Shown here: piece after piece, positions 17,540 through 25,697 of the stretch
How positions within the stretch are numbered: the stretch's first letter is position 1
How the letters are laid out: every line of letters begins with the position of its first letter
Origin: Serratia fonticola
GTDB taxonomy: Bacteria > Pseudomonadota > Gammaproteobacteria > Enterobacterales > Enterobacteriaceae
DNA: 64,000 nt
Reading direction: 5' to 3'
Assembly: GCF_006715025.1 (NCBI RefSeq)
Contig: NZ_VFMK01000001.1
Location: 3,348,001-3,412,000 of the forward strand
Translations under genes and position numbers: made by a program
Notes under the pieces: generated by a model
What the model was told of the DNA's origin: nothing
Seen by the model: only the letters and a program-made list of their open reading frames with translations
Databases searched by the model: none

Positions 17540-18361
17540 GTGGAAAGAAGCGTTTTTTATATTTCTGACGGCACGGCAATTACCGCCGAAGTGTTGGGGC
17601 ATGCGGTGCTTTCGCAATTTCCTATCAAAGCGACGACTTACACCCTGCCCTTTGTGGAAACAGAAGCCCGGGCGCGCGGCGTGTGCCAACAGATCAATGA
17701 TATCTACCAACAGACCGGCGTACGTCCGCTGGTGTTTTACTCGATTATTTCGCCGGAAGTGCGTCAGGTGATCACCCAGAGTGAAGGATTCTGCCAGGAT
17801 ATCGTGCAGGCATTGGTGGGCCCGCTCCAGGAGGAATTGGCGGTAGCGCCCACGCCGGTACCTAATCGCACGCACGGGTTAACGGAAAATAACCTGGGCA
17901 AATACGATGCCCGCATCGCAGCGATCGAATACACCCTGGCACACGATGATGGTATTTCGCTGCGCAATCTCGATCAGGCCCAGGTGATCCTGTTGGGGGT
18001 CTCACGCTGCGGCAAAACGCCGACCAGTCTGTATCTGGCGATGCAATTTGGTATCCGTGCGGCCAACTATCCTTTTACCGCAGATGACATGGATAACCTG
18101 CAGCTTCCCACCGCGCTGAAACCGTTTCAGCATAAATTGTTCGGCTTGACCATCAACCCGGAAAGATTGACCGCCATCCGCGAAGAGCGACGGGATAATA
18201 GCCGTTACTCTTCTGCGCGCCAGTGCCGGATGGAAGTCGCAGAAGTAGAAGCCTTATTTCGCAAAAACCAGATCCGCTATCTCAATACCACCAACTATTC
18301 GGTAGAGGAGATCTCGACTAAAATTCTCGATATCCTCGGGATGAGCCGTCGGATGTTTTAA
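17540..18361 (+). CDS. ppsR: PEP synthase regulatory kinase/pyrophosphorylase
   Basis: PpsR is a bifunctional enzyme that inactivates PEP synthase by ADP-dependent phosphorylation of its active-site threonine and reactivates it by phosphate-dependent dephosphorylation. The start is GTG at 17540, with TAAGGAG 6 bases upstream, giving 273 residues. The P-loop GVSRCGKT lies near 153-160, and HDDGISLRNLDQAQVIL precedes it in two conserved blocks. It is divergent from its target ppsA and followed by aroH, as in E. coli. Confidence 0.96.
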   Translation: MERSVFYISDGTAITAEVLGHAVLSQFPIKATTYTLPFVETEARARGVCQQINDIYQQTGVRPLVFYSIISPEVRQVITQSEGFCQDIVQALVGPLQEELAVAPTPVPNRTHGLTENNLGKYDARIAAIEYTLAHDDGISLRNLDQAQVILLGVSRCGKTPTSLYLAMQFGIRAANYPFTADDMDNLQLPTALKPFQHKLFGLTINPERLTAIREERRDNSRYSSARQCRMEVAEVEALFRKNQIRYLNTTNYSVEEISTKILDILGMSRRMF

Positions 18362-18568
18362 TGTAAGAAAGGTTTCCCTCTGCCAATCAGTGAGGGGGAA
18401 TGCCCAACGGGTTAACATGACGCCACCCTGTTCCCTTTTTGTGTTTTTTGCCGGGTTTATTCAACAGAACACACTCTCTACGGTTGAATTCAGCGGTTTT
18501 TGCGTTATTGTGATCGCCATCACTTCCCGGTACTCCTGCCGTCGCGAAGAACAGTTTTAGAGAGAATC

Positions 18569-19615
18569 ATGTACAAAACAGATGAACTGCGGACCGCGCG
18601 CATCGACAGCCTCGTTACGCCGCAAGCGTTGGCGGATAAGCTGCCGATTTCAGAGTCAGTAGCCGAAAACGTGACGGCGTCACGTAAACGTATTGAAAAA
18701 ATCCTCACGGGCGTCGATCGCCGCCTGTTGGTCGTTATTGGCCCTTGCTCAATCCACGATCTGGATGCGGCCATGGACTATGCCAGCCGTCTGAATGCCC
18801 TTCGTGAGCGTTATCAGGATCGTCTGGAAATCGTAATGCGCACCTATTTTGAGAAACCGCGCACCGTAGTCGGCTGGAAAGGTCTGATTTCCGATCCCGA
18901 TCTGGATGGCAGCTATCAGGTCAACCGGGGGATTGAAATGGCCCGCAAACTGCTGCTGGAAGTGAATCAGCTGGGGCTGCCCACAGCAACCGAGTTTCTG
19001 GATATGGTGATCGGCCAGTATATTGCCGACCTGATCAGTTGGGGCGCGATTGGCGCTCGTACCACAGAAAGCCAGATCCACCGTGAAATGGCCTCGGCAC
19101 TCTCCTGCCCGGTAGGTTTTAAAAATGGTACCGATGGCAATACCCGTATCGCTATTGATGCCATCCGCGCAGCACGCGCCGGTCACATGTTCCTGTCACC
19201 GGATAAAACGGGACAGATGACCATTTATCAGACCAGTGGCAACCCTTATGGCCACATCATCATGCGTGGGGGTAAAACCCCAAATTACCACGCGACAGAT
19301 ATTGTTGCCGCCTGCGACAGCCTGCGAGAATTCGATTTGCCAGAACAGTTGGTGATTGACTTCAGCCACGGTAACTGCCAGAAATTGCATCGCCGCCAGT
19401 TGGAAGTCGCTGAAAACGTCTGTCAGCAAATTCGTGCCGGATCGGTTGCGATCGCTGGCGTGATGGCGGAAAGCTTCCTGGTGGAAGGCACGCAGAAAAT
19501 CGTTGCAGGTCAAACATTAACCTATGGTCAATCCATTACCGATCCGTGCCTGAGCTGGTCAGACAGTGAACAGTTGCTGGCCATGCTGGCCGATGCGGTA
19601 GATACCCGCTTCTGA
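18569..19615 (+). CDS. aroH: 3-deoxy-7-phosphoheptulonate synthase, Trp-sensitive type
   Basis: DAHP synthase condenses PEP and erythrose 4-phosphate, the first step of the shikimate pathway. The start MYKTDELRTAR (18569) aligns with the AroH family and gives 348 residues; the upstream 23 codons are not conserved. Conserved blocks are VVIGPCSIHD, MRTYFEKPRT, WGAIGARTTESQ and DFSHGNCQK, which supplies metal and substrate ligands. The position after ppsR and the overall similarity point to the tryptophan-inhibited isoenzyme. I looked for the TrpR operator present at the E. coli gene and did not find a convincing one. Confidence 0.93.
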   Translation: MYKTDELRTARIDSLVTPQALADKLPISESVAENVTASRKRIEKILTGVDRRLLVVIGPCSIHDLDAAMDYASRLNALRERYQDRLEIVMRTYFEKPRTVVGWKGLISDPDLDGSYQVNRGIEMARKLLLEVNQLGLPTATEFLDMVIGQYIADLISWGAIGARTTESQIHREMASALSCPVGFKNGTDGNTRIAIDAIRAARAGHMFLSPDKTGQMTIYQTSGNPYGHIIMRGGKTPNYHATDIVAACDSLREFDLPEQLVIDFSHGNCQKLHRRQLEVAENVCQQIRAGSVAIAGVMAESFLVEGTQKIVAGQTLTYGQSITDPCLSWSDSEQLLAMLADAVDTRF

Positions 19616-19622
19616 GGGTTTT

Positions 19623-19656
19623 AGCCAGGGAGCCCCTTCGCCCCCTGGCTTTCTTC
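19623..19656 (+). terminator. Terminator of aroH
   Basis: AGCCAGGG (19623-19630) pairs with CCCTGGCT (19643-19650), followed by TTCTT. It starts 8 bases after the aroH stop. Confidence 0.7.
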
Positions 19657-19702
19657 CTATACTTGCCAAACCTCCCTCAGCTAAAAGTTTGGAGCCGTCC
19701 AT

Positions 19703-20185
19703 ATGAGCCATTCACTGCTGTCTATTCCCTGCTTAACGTTGCAAGGTGAGCACAAAACCCTGGCAGACTTCCCCGCACGCGCTTACCTGGTGGTCAATAC
19801 CGCGAGCCAATGCGGTTTTACCCCACAATACAGCGGCCTGGAAAACTTGTGGCAGCATTACCGCGATCGCGGTTTGATGGTGCTGGGTTTTCCCTGCAAT
19901 CAGTTTGGCGGACAGGAACCCGGCAACGCCGCGGAAATAGCCAATTTCTGTTCGCTGAATTACGGCGTCAGTTTCCCGTTGTTCAGCAAAATCGACGTTA
20001 ACGGCGCTCATGCTCACCCGTTGTTCAACGAGCTTAAACGCCGTGCTCCTGGCTTGCTTGGCAGCCAGCGCATCAAATGGAACTTCACCAAATTTCTGTT
20101 TAGCGCCGATGCCTCACGGATCAGCCGTTTTTCCCCTGTCACCAAACCCGAGCAACTGTTTGATGATATTGATGCCCTGCTGTAA
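19703..20185 (+). CDS. Glutathione/thioredoxin peroxidase family protein
   Basis: This is a 160-residue cysteine-type member of the glutathione peroxidase family, which reduces hydroperoxides using thioredoxin or glutathione. It has the peroxidatic Cys in NTASQCGFTPQY (near 37), the Gln of NQFGGQEPG, and Trp-Asn of IKWNFTKFL, which together form the family's catalytic tetrad. There is no signal peptide, so it acts in the cytosol. A second paralogue, btuE, lies 14 kb away in the window. The two share the fold but differ in many positions (SQCGFT against SECGLT), so this is not a recent duplication. The gene converges with selO. Confidence 0.88.
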   Translation: MSHSLLSIPCLTLQGEHKTLADFPARAYLVVNTASQCGFTPQYSGLENLWQHYRDRGLMVLGFPCNQFGGQEPGNAAEIANFCSLNYGVSFPLFSKIDVNGAHAHPLFNELKRRAPGLLGSQRIKWNFTKFLFSADASRISRFSPVTKPEQLFDDIDALL

Positions 20186-20198
20186 AGGTTGGCTTCGC

Positions 20199-21641
20199 TC
20201 AACTTGAGCAGGAAATTTCCAAATGTTTGCCCCAATCTGGCGGTAACGCGGCCAGATCGTCATATTGCTCGTTATCCGCAAAAGGTGTCTGCAATGCCAG
20301 GTGCAAACGAGCCAGCTTGCTGACATCGTCCTGCTCGGCGGCTTCTATCGCCTGCTGTGCCAGATAATTGCGTAAAATCAGCTTCGGATTAGCCAGCTTC
20401 ATCGACTGTTGGCGCTGCGCATCCGTCACCGCTTCTTGCTGCAAACGCTGACGATACTGCTGGTACCAGCGGTCAAACGCGGCACGATCGATAAACTCAT
20501 CCCGCAGAGGCGTCGCAACCTGCTGCTGCTCAACCTCACTCAATAAACGAAACGTACGCGTGTAATCGCACCCTTCCTGCGCCATCAGGCTCAACAAACC
20601 GGTCAGCAACTGATTATCCTGCTTCGATTGCGTAAACAGACCCAGCTTGGCCCGCATCTGTTCGCCATAGGCTTGCATCAACGCCGGTTCATAGGCGGCC
20701 AGTGCCTCCTGTAGCTGTTCAGCGGTCATCAGGTCTGAAAGCGCTTGCGCCAAGCGGTGCAAATTCCATAACCCTACGGCAGGTTGGTTATCGAACGCAT
20801 AACGCCCCTGATGATCAGAGTGGTTACAGATGTAATCAGGTTTATAATCGTCAAGGAATCCATAAGGTCCGAAATCCATCGTCAGCCCTAGAATAGACAT
20901 ATTGTCGGTATTCATCACGCCGTGGGCAAAACCCACTGTCTGCCAATGCGCAATCATGCGTGCGGTACGCTCCACGACATCGGTAAACCACAACAGGTAG
21001 CGATGCTCCTGCGCAACCCACTGCGGCCAGTGCCGGGCAATGACAAAGTCAGCAAGTTGCCTGACCTGTTCCGGCTGTTTGCGGTAGTAAAAATGTTCGA
21101 AATGCCCGAAACGCACGTGACTTTCCGCCACGCGAAGCAGCATCGCCCCCCGCTCAGGTTGTTCACGAAACACCGGATGCTCACTGGTGACTATCGTCAG
21201 GGCTCGGGTAGTCGGGATCCCCAAGTGATGCAACGCTTCGGAGGCCAGGAACTCCCGGATCACCGAACGCAACACCGCACGGCCATCGCCCATGCGTGAA
21301 TAAGGCGTCAACCCTGCCCCTTTCAAGTGCCAATCCAAACTACGGCCATCCGCCAGTTTCTGCTCACCCAGCAGGATCCCACGCCCATCCCCTAACTGCC
21401 CAGCCCAAGCGCCAAACTGGTGGCCACTGTAAACCTGGGCCAGCGGTCGCATGCCTGGCAGCAACGTCTCACCCGACCAGATTGGCGTTTTCTCCAGAGT
21501 GAACCAACTTTCATCCAGCCCCAACTCATCCGCTAAAGGTTGGCTATAGTAAAACAGACGAGCGGCCTTCAGTGGCGTGGGTTCCAGTGCGGTATAGAAG
21601 TCGGGTAATTGTTGGTAATAAGCATTTTCAAACTGTGGCAT
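20199..21641 (-). CDS. selO: Protein adenylyltransferase SelO (YdiU)
   Basis: SelO is a pseudokinase-fold enzyme that transfers AMP to Ser, Thr or Tyr of target proteins and is linked to redox homeostasis. The start MPQFENAYY at 21641 has GGAGG 6 bases upstream and gives 480 residues, the usual length; an upstream frame extension is rejected. Family blocks are QVYSGHQFGAWAGQLGDGRG, WHLKGAGLTPYSR, GVMNTDNMS and NHSDHQGRY. The C-terminus SCSS carries cysteine where eukaryotic SelO has selenocysteine. Its neighbour upstream is rflP (ydiV), as in E. coli. Confidence 0.94.
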   Translation of the reverse strand: MPQFENAYYQQLPDFYTALEPTPLKAARLFYYSQPLADELGLDESWFTLEKTPIWSGETLLPGMRPLAQVYSGHQFGAWAGQLGDGRGILLGEQKLADGRSLDWHLKGAGLTPYSRMGDGRAVLRSVIREFLASEALHHLGIPTTRALTIVTSEHPVFREQPERGAMLLRVAESHVRFGHFEHFYYRKQPEQVRQLADFVIARHWPQWVAQEHRYLLWFTDVVERTARMIAHWQTVGFAHGVMNTDNMSILGLTMDFGPYGFLDDYKPDYICNHSDHQGRYAFDNQPAVGLWNLHRLAQALSDLMTAEQLQEALAAYEPALMQAYGEQMRAKLGLFTQSKQDNQLLTGLLSLMAQEGCDYTRTFRLLSEVEQQQVATPLRDEFIDRAAFDRWYQQYRQRLQQEAVTDAQRQQSMKLANPKLILRNYLAQQAIEAAEQDDVSKLARLHLALQTPFADNEQYDDLAALPPDWGKHLEISCSS

Positions 21642-21882
21642 AGGGCCCTCCATGTACTGAGTGTAGAGCTTGGACGCCAGGATTAACACGGAGGAACGAT
21701 AGGGAGATACCTCTGCCCGATGAGCAGAGGCAAGAATTTCAGCTACAGCGACCAACCTTTAATGACTTACCCTGTGAGTTTTTTAGGCGTGATATCAATG
21801 AAAAAACCATAATCACTAACAGAATCTGAATTACGCAAAACCATCCCGTTGACTATTCACCCCACATATGGAATAAAGATCG

Positions 21883-22620
21883 TCACTGTTTATCATCGAA
21901 CTCTCTGGCTATCATGGGTAGAGAATGCAAATTACCCACACCAACAGCAGGCCATAAAAAACCCTGCAGGCCTAAGACACCCGCGTTTTTCAGTTTATTA
22001 AAATATTCTCTTTGCTCTATTCCGCAAACAATCACGCCCTTGCACAGTAGATTGATGTTTTTCAGCAGTGAGTCAATGAGCACGTCATATCCCTGATGTG
22101 TAAACAACCGCCAATAAAAGCGTTTGTTTATCTTCACGTAGTCAAACAACCCATCATACAGCGCCGTCAGCGTCGCTTTACCGGAACCAAAGTCATCAAG
22201 CCACAGGGTGAAATCTTCACTCAACAGTCTGATTTGCTCATTATTTTTCCCTGCGGAAAGATCGGGAAAGCTCTCACTGATTTCAAAAGTAATAAATTCC
22301 CACTGCAGTAATCGTTGACGAATTTGCGGATTACTCACAATCAAATCTACGATCGTTTCTTCGATATTGATGGTCAATAATATTCCATACTCAACAAACC
22401 ATGAGGCATGCTTTTCAACCAGCACCAGTTGTTCGTTAAATAGCTCAATCCGTTGTTCAGGAGATAATAGCGTTATTCCGATTTCGGTCGGCATCGCCAG
22501 ATCGCCATTTAAGCTGCTGAAACGGGTGAGAAGCTCCAGCGCCAACAGCTTCCCCGCCAGGGTGTAAACCGGTTGGAAAACATACTGACTGATAAAATCA
22601 GCGTCGAGTTGAATATTCAT
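21883..22620 (-). CDS. rflP: EAL-fold regulatory protein RflP (YdiV)-like
   Basis: E. coli and Salmonella YdiV (RflP) is a non-catalytic EAL protein that binds FlhD and represses flagellar genes. Position next to selO and shared segments (GLFDYVKINKRF, LQGFLWPAVG) identify this as its counterpart. The start MNIQLDADFIS (22620) aligns with E. coli YdiV and gives 245 residues; a TTG at 22650 with AGGA upstream is an alternative. Unlike E. coli YdiV, this copy keeps many EAL catalytic positions: ELLTR for E-x-L-x-R, Asn of TINIEE, FEISES, the DDFGSG pair, Lys of VKIN, Glu of GIE, and the late Gln. The AEGVE motif reads VCGIE, so the usual general-base Glu is replaced by Cys. Catalysis is therefore doubtful. 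Confidence 0.82.
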   Translation of the reverse strand: MNIQLDADFISQYVFQPVYTLAGKLLALELLTRFSSLNGDLAMPTEIGITLLSPEQRIELFNEQLVLVEKHASWFVEYGILLTINIEETIVDLIVSNPQIRQRLLQWEFITFEISESFPDLSAGKNNEQIRLLSEDFTLWLDDFGSGKATLTALYDGLFDYVKINKRFYWRLFTHQGYDVLIDSLLKNINLLCKGVIVCGIEQREYFNKLKNAGVLGLQGFLWPAVGVGNLHSLPMIAREFDDKQ

Positions 22621-23012
22621 TTTCAATGCCAACGGCTTAATAATGTTCAATTTATCCTATATCAATACATTTTAACGATCAATGCCAACGGGATTAATCG
22701 GAATTAGTAATGAACACGGCGATAAATAAGTCATCAATCGATAGCTTGAAACTATAACTTTTTTATAACATCTTTGATAACACAAATTCGCCATGCGTTA
22801 AATTTATTTATAATCAATTGATTTTATTTGATATTTATTTTAATGAGAATGAAAATTACCGTAGAAAACAGTGTTTTCTTGCTGTTTCTTAAAAAAATTC
22901 CTATAACGGGAATATCCCTAATAAGCTGAGGGATAAAAAGCTTTAAGGAGTAACCAATGATAATTTTTTGATTACAGATAACCGTTGGCCTGTCTGTAAT
23001 CATAGCGGGCAA
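22621..23012. other. AT-rich spacer between lplA and rflP
   Basis: About 390 AT-rich bases. It must contain the rflP promoter, but no clear -35/-10 pair stands out among the many AT runs. I see no credible gene. Confidence 0.4.
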
Positions 23013-23043
23013 GATAAAAAAAGGGATAAGCAAGCTTATCCCT
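23013..23043 (-). terminator. Terminator of lplA
   Basis: On the minus strand, GGGATAAGC and GCTTATCCC form a tight stem followed by TTTTTTTATC, 24 bases after the lplA stop. Confidence 0.85.
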
Positions 23044-23066
23044 CAGAGCGGGTAACCTGAAAGGCA

Positions 23067-24080
23067 CTATTTAATGGTTTCCAGTAACCAGTGTCGCAAT
23101 TCGGACAGCTCGCCTTCCTGTTGTGGATAATGTGACATTAGCTGTTCACAACAGGCTGCCACGGCCTCACTGCGATAGGGACATCCCACCAGCGTCTTGG
23201 CTAAGACCTGCAAAGGTGCAGGATTCAGGCTATCCGTAAAGATCTGCGCACGCACAATCGTGCCCTTTTCAACATCGAAGAAGATATCCACGCCGCCCCA
23301 ACTGAAACGTTCGTTGATAAGGTGGCTAAACGCCGGCGCCTTGCCAAAATTCCATTCCCAGCTGCTTTGCTTGGCAAATTGTTTCTCAAAATCCGGCAGG
23401 TCAGGGAAAACGTCAGGAGAGATCACTTCCGGTTGCGCCGTATCGTCATAATGGGTAAAGAACGCCTGGACGATCGCATCACAGACTTGCTGGTGACTAA
23501 TCTCGGGCACAAACTCTGCCAGATTAGCTACCCGAGAACGTACAGAGGTAATGCCTTTTGCCTGCAATTTCTTGGGATCGGGGTTGAGATAGTCGGCCAA
23601 GCGGTTGAGATCGGCATTCAATAACAGCGTTCCATGATGAAAACCGCGATCTTGTGTCTCACGATAGGCGGAACCAGATATCTTGCGGATCCCCTCTGCC
23701 GTTTCAATCACCAGATCGTTACGCCCGGACGCGGAAGCATCCACACCCAGTTGTTTCAACGCCTGCAGAATAATGCCGGTTGAGACGGTTTTATCATAGC
23801 CTGGCTTGCCCGCCATAAAGGTAAAGCAGGTATTCCCCAGATCGTGAAAGACCGCCCCGCCCCCACTGCTGCGTCGGGCAAGGCGAATACCATCCTGCTC
23901 CATACGCCGAGTATTACACTCTTTCCATGGGTTCTGAGATTGGCCAATTACCACGGTTTCGGCATTACGCCACAGGAAGAGGATTTTTTGCGTTGTCATT
24001 TCACGGAAGATGCACTCTTCTACCGCTAAATTGAACCAGGGATCGTAAGAGTTGGAAATCAATAAACGTAAGGAATTCAT
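23067..24080 (-). CDS. lplA: Lipoate-protein ligase A
   Basis: LplA activates free lipoate with ATP and attaches it to lysines of E2 subunits and of the glycine cleavage H protein. The 338-residue protein starts at MNSLRLLIS (24080), as in E. coli. It has the LplA catalytic domain with RRSSGGGAVFHDLGN (near 70-84) and the lysine of RKISGSAYR (near 133), then the small C-terminal accessory domain. Two in-frame GTG codons just upstream are possible starts. In E. coli lplA lies elsewhere, so its place between rflP and nlpC is a rearrangement relative to that genome. Confidence 0.93.
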   Translation of the reverse strand: MNSLRLLISNSYDPWFNLAVEECIFREMTTQKILFLWRNAETVVIGQSQNPWKECNTRRMEQDGIRLARRSSGGGAVFHDLGNTCFTFMAGKPGYDKTVSTGIILQALKQLGVDASASGRNDLVIETAEGIRKISGSAYRETQDRGFHHGTLLLNADLNRLADYLNPDPKKLQAKGITSVRSRVANLAEFVPEISHQQVCDAIVQAFFTHYDDTAQPEVISPDVFPDLPDFEKQFAKQSSWEWNFGKAPAFSHLINERFSWGGVDIFFDVEKGTIVRAQIFTDSLNPAPLQVLAKTLVGCPYRSEAVAACCEQLMSHYPQQEGELSELRHWLLETIK

Positions 24081-24349
24081 GGCAGTCACCACTCATATAG
24101 CAATGCCGCCATTATACACCAGATGGGCTCGTCAGACTTCACTGTGGCACCGCCAATGACCTCACCCATAGGCCTTGCCCCTATCGGGGCCGCCCAATCA
24201 GTGTCAGACAAGTGTGCCTGAATTATCTATGCACCAGGGAGGCTCAGACTTGCCCTCTTCCTGCACTTGAATTATTCAGCGTTATCTGTTCACTGACTGA
24301 AGCTGTCGCTTTGTGACTTACGATATTGCTCTCAGTCGTTCAGCGGGCA

Positions 24350-24808
24350 TCATATTCGACGAGCTTGCCAGTAGACCTTACGCCAATAGACATTATTCAG
24401 CGAAGAACGCGTTACGCCTTTACTGGTGGAAGCATGGATAAATTCGTCATTGGTGTCATAGATACCCACATGCAGGCCATTCTCGCCGCTGCCGGTTTTG
24501 AAGAACACCAGATCGCCCGGCATCAATTCATCACGCGCGACTTTCGTCCCCAAGCCGGTTTGCTGCGCCGTGGAACGCGGCAATTGCATATCAAAACGGT
24601 CGCGGAATGTTCGATAAACAAAACCGGAGCAATCTACACCACCATGATCCATTCCGCCATAACGATACGGCGTGCCATACCATTGGCGGAGTTGTTCGTT
24701 CAATTGCGCAACGACCACAATAGAATCTGACAATTTGCCACTCGGCGGCGGCGCATGGCTGCTGCAACCGGCAAGAATTAAGCTGGCTAATAAAAACCAC
24801 GTACGCAT
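24350..24808 (-). CDS. nlpC: NlpC/P60 family lipoprotein endopeptidase
   Basis: NlpC is a probable peptidoglycan endopeptidase anchored by lipid in the envelope. The start MRTWFLLASLI (24808) gives 152 residues with AAGGGA 8 bases upstream. The lipobox LILAGC makes Cys15 the acylated residue. The NlpC/P60 domain has the catalytic Cys in VDCSGFVYR (near 62), the His in LHVGIYD and a third polar residue near FIHAS. It lies between the arn operon and lplA, on the same strand as both; spacing of about 155 bases from arnF suggests its own promoter. Confidence 0.93.
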   Translation of the reverse strand: MRTWFLLASLILAGCSSHAPPPSGKLSDSIVVVAQLNEQLRQWYGTPYRYGGMDHGGVDCSGFVYRTFRDRFDMQLPRSTAQQTGLGTKVARDELMPGDLVFFKTGSGENGLHVGIYDTNDEFIHASTSKGVTRSSLNNVYWRKVYWQARRI

Positions 24809-24963
24809 CGCATTGTTCCCTTCACTGAACACGTTGCCGGATCACACCGCCCGTGGCACTAGCACGGAGTAAGGAGAATGCTGTTTCGCGTTAATTTATC
24901 TCTCAAGAAGGGAAAAAGGCAAGCTTTGTGAAGGAGATAATGACTACAACGAAGGTTTTTACG

Positions 24964-25356
24964 CTATTCGTGAGGCTTTACTGCCCCATTGCTGTTAATC
25001 AACCAGACGCCCAACAGAATAAACAACGTCCCCAGGGTTTTCAGCAGAGTGGCTGATTCATTAAACCAGGGCAGGATCACTGCTGCCAGATACACCAGCG
25101 CATAACTGATACTCAGGAGTGGATAAGCCCGGTTCAATGGCAAATAGCGCAGCGCAAAAAACCAGCAAAGCATCGATAACGCGTATCCCACGATCCCGCA
25201 ACTTACCGCCAGCAAAGCTAACCAATAATCGCTTAACAGTGTCCAAGTCACATCAGAGAACGACATCAACGGGATCTGAGTCATCCCCCATTTCATCAGC
25301 AATTGCGCCAATGTCACCAACATCACGCTGGCCATGCCCCAAATATAACCTTTCAT
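24964..25356 (-). CDS. arnF: L-Ara4N-phosphoundecaprenol flippase subunit ArnF
   Basis: ArnF pairs with ArnE to flip 4-amino-4-deoxy-L-arabinose-phosphoundecaprenol to the periplasmic face. The 130-residue protein has four hydrophobic segments of the small multidrug resistance/EamA type. The start MKGYIWGMAS (25356) overlaps the arnE stop by 4 bases (ATGA). It is the last gene of the arn operon. Confidence 0.92.
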   Translation of the reverse strand: MKGYIWGMASVMLVTLAQLLMKWGMTQIPLMSFSDVTWTLLSDYWLALLAVSCGIVGYALSMLCWFFALRYLPLNRAYPLLSISYALVYLAAVILPWFNESATLLKTLGTLFILLGVWLINSNGAVKPHE

Positions 25357-25697
25357 GGGTGTAGACTCATCAGCAGGATCCCCAGCATGATCGACACCAC
25401 GCCACACCAGTGGCGCAGTGTTGTCGGTTCGTTAAACAGCCAGCGTGCCGCTAGCGTCACCAGCACAAAATTCAGGCTGAGCATCGGGTAAGCCAAACTG
25501 AGGGGCAAGCGCTGCAACACGTTGAGCCATACCAGCATCCCCAAGCCCAATAGCAATACCGCCAAAGCCAGCCAGCGTAGCGTGATCTTCAACCGCCGTT
25601 CGGCGGCCTGTTGCCAGGCAAGGGCAGCCTGTTTCTGGCACAACTGCCCTGCACAGGTCAACAGGCTGACCAGGATCACCAAAATATAAGCCATCAT
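25353..25697 (-). CDS. arnE: L-Ara4N-phosphoundecaprenol flippase subunit ArnE
   Basis: ArnE is the partner of ArnF. The 114 residues form four predicted transmembrane helices with LPLSLAYPMLSLNFVLV in the conserved central position, and a Trp-rich start to helix 2. It begins at one of two adjacent ATG codons; the first overlaps the arnT stop by 4 bases. Confidence 0.92.
   Translation of the reverse strand: MMAYILVILVSLLTCAGQLCQKQAALAWQQAAERRLKITLRWLALAVLLLGLGMLVWLNVLQRLPLSLAYPMLSLNFVLVTLAARWLFNEPTTLRHWCGVVSIMLGILLMSLHP

Noticed and set aside
18480..18568. TrpR or TyrR operator in front of aroH.
   Set aside because: Only a short GGTACTCC stretch resembles the TrpR half site; the other half is missing and no TGTAAA-N6-TTTACA TyrR box is present.
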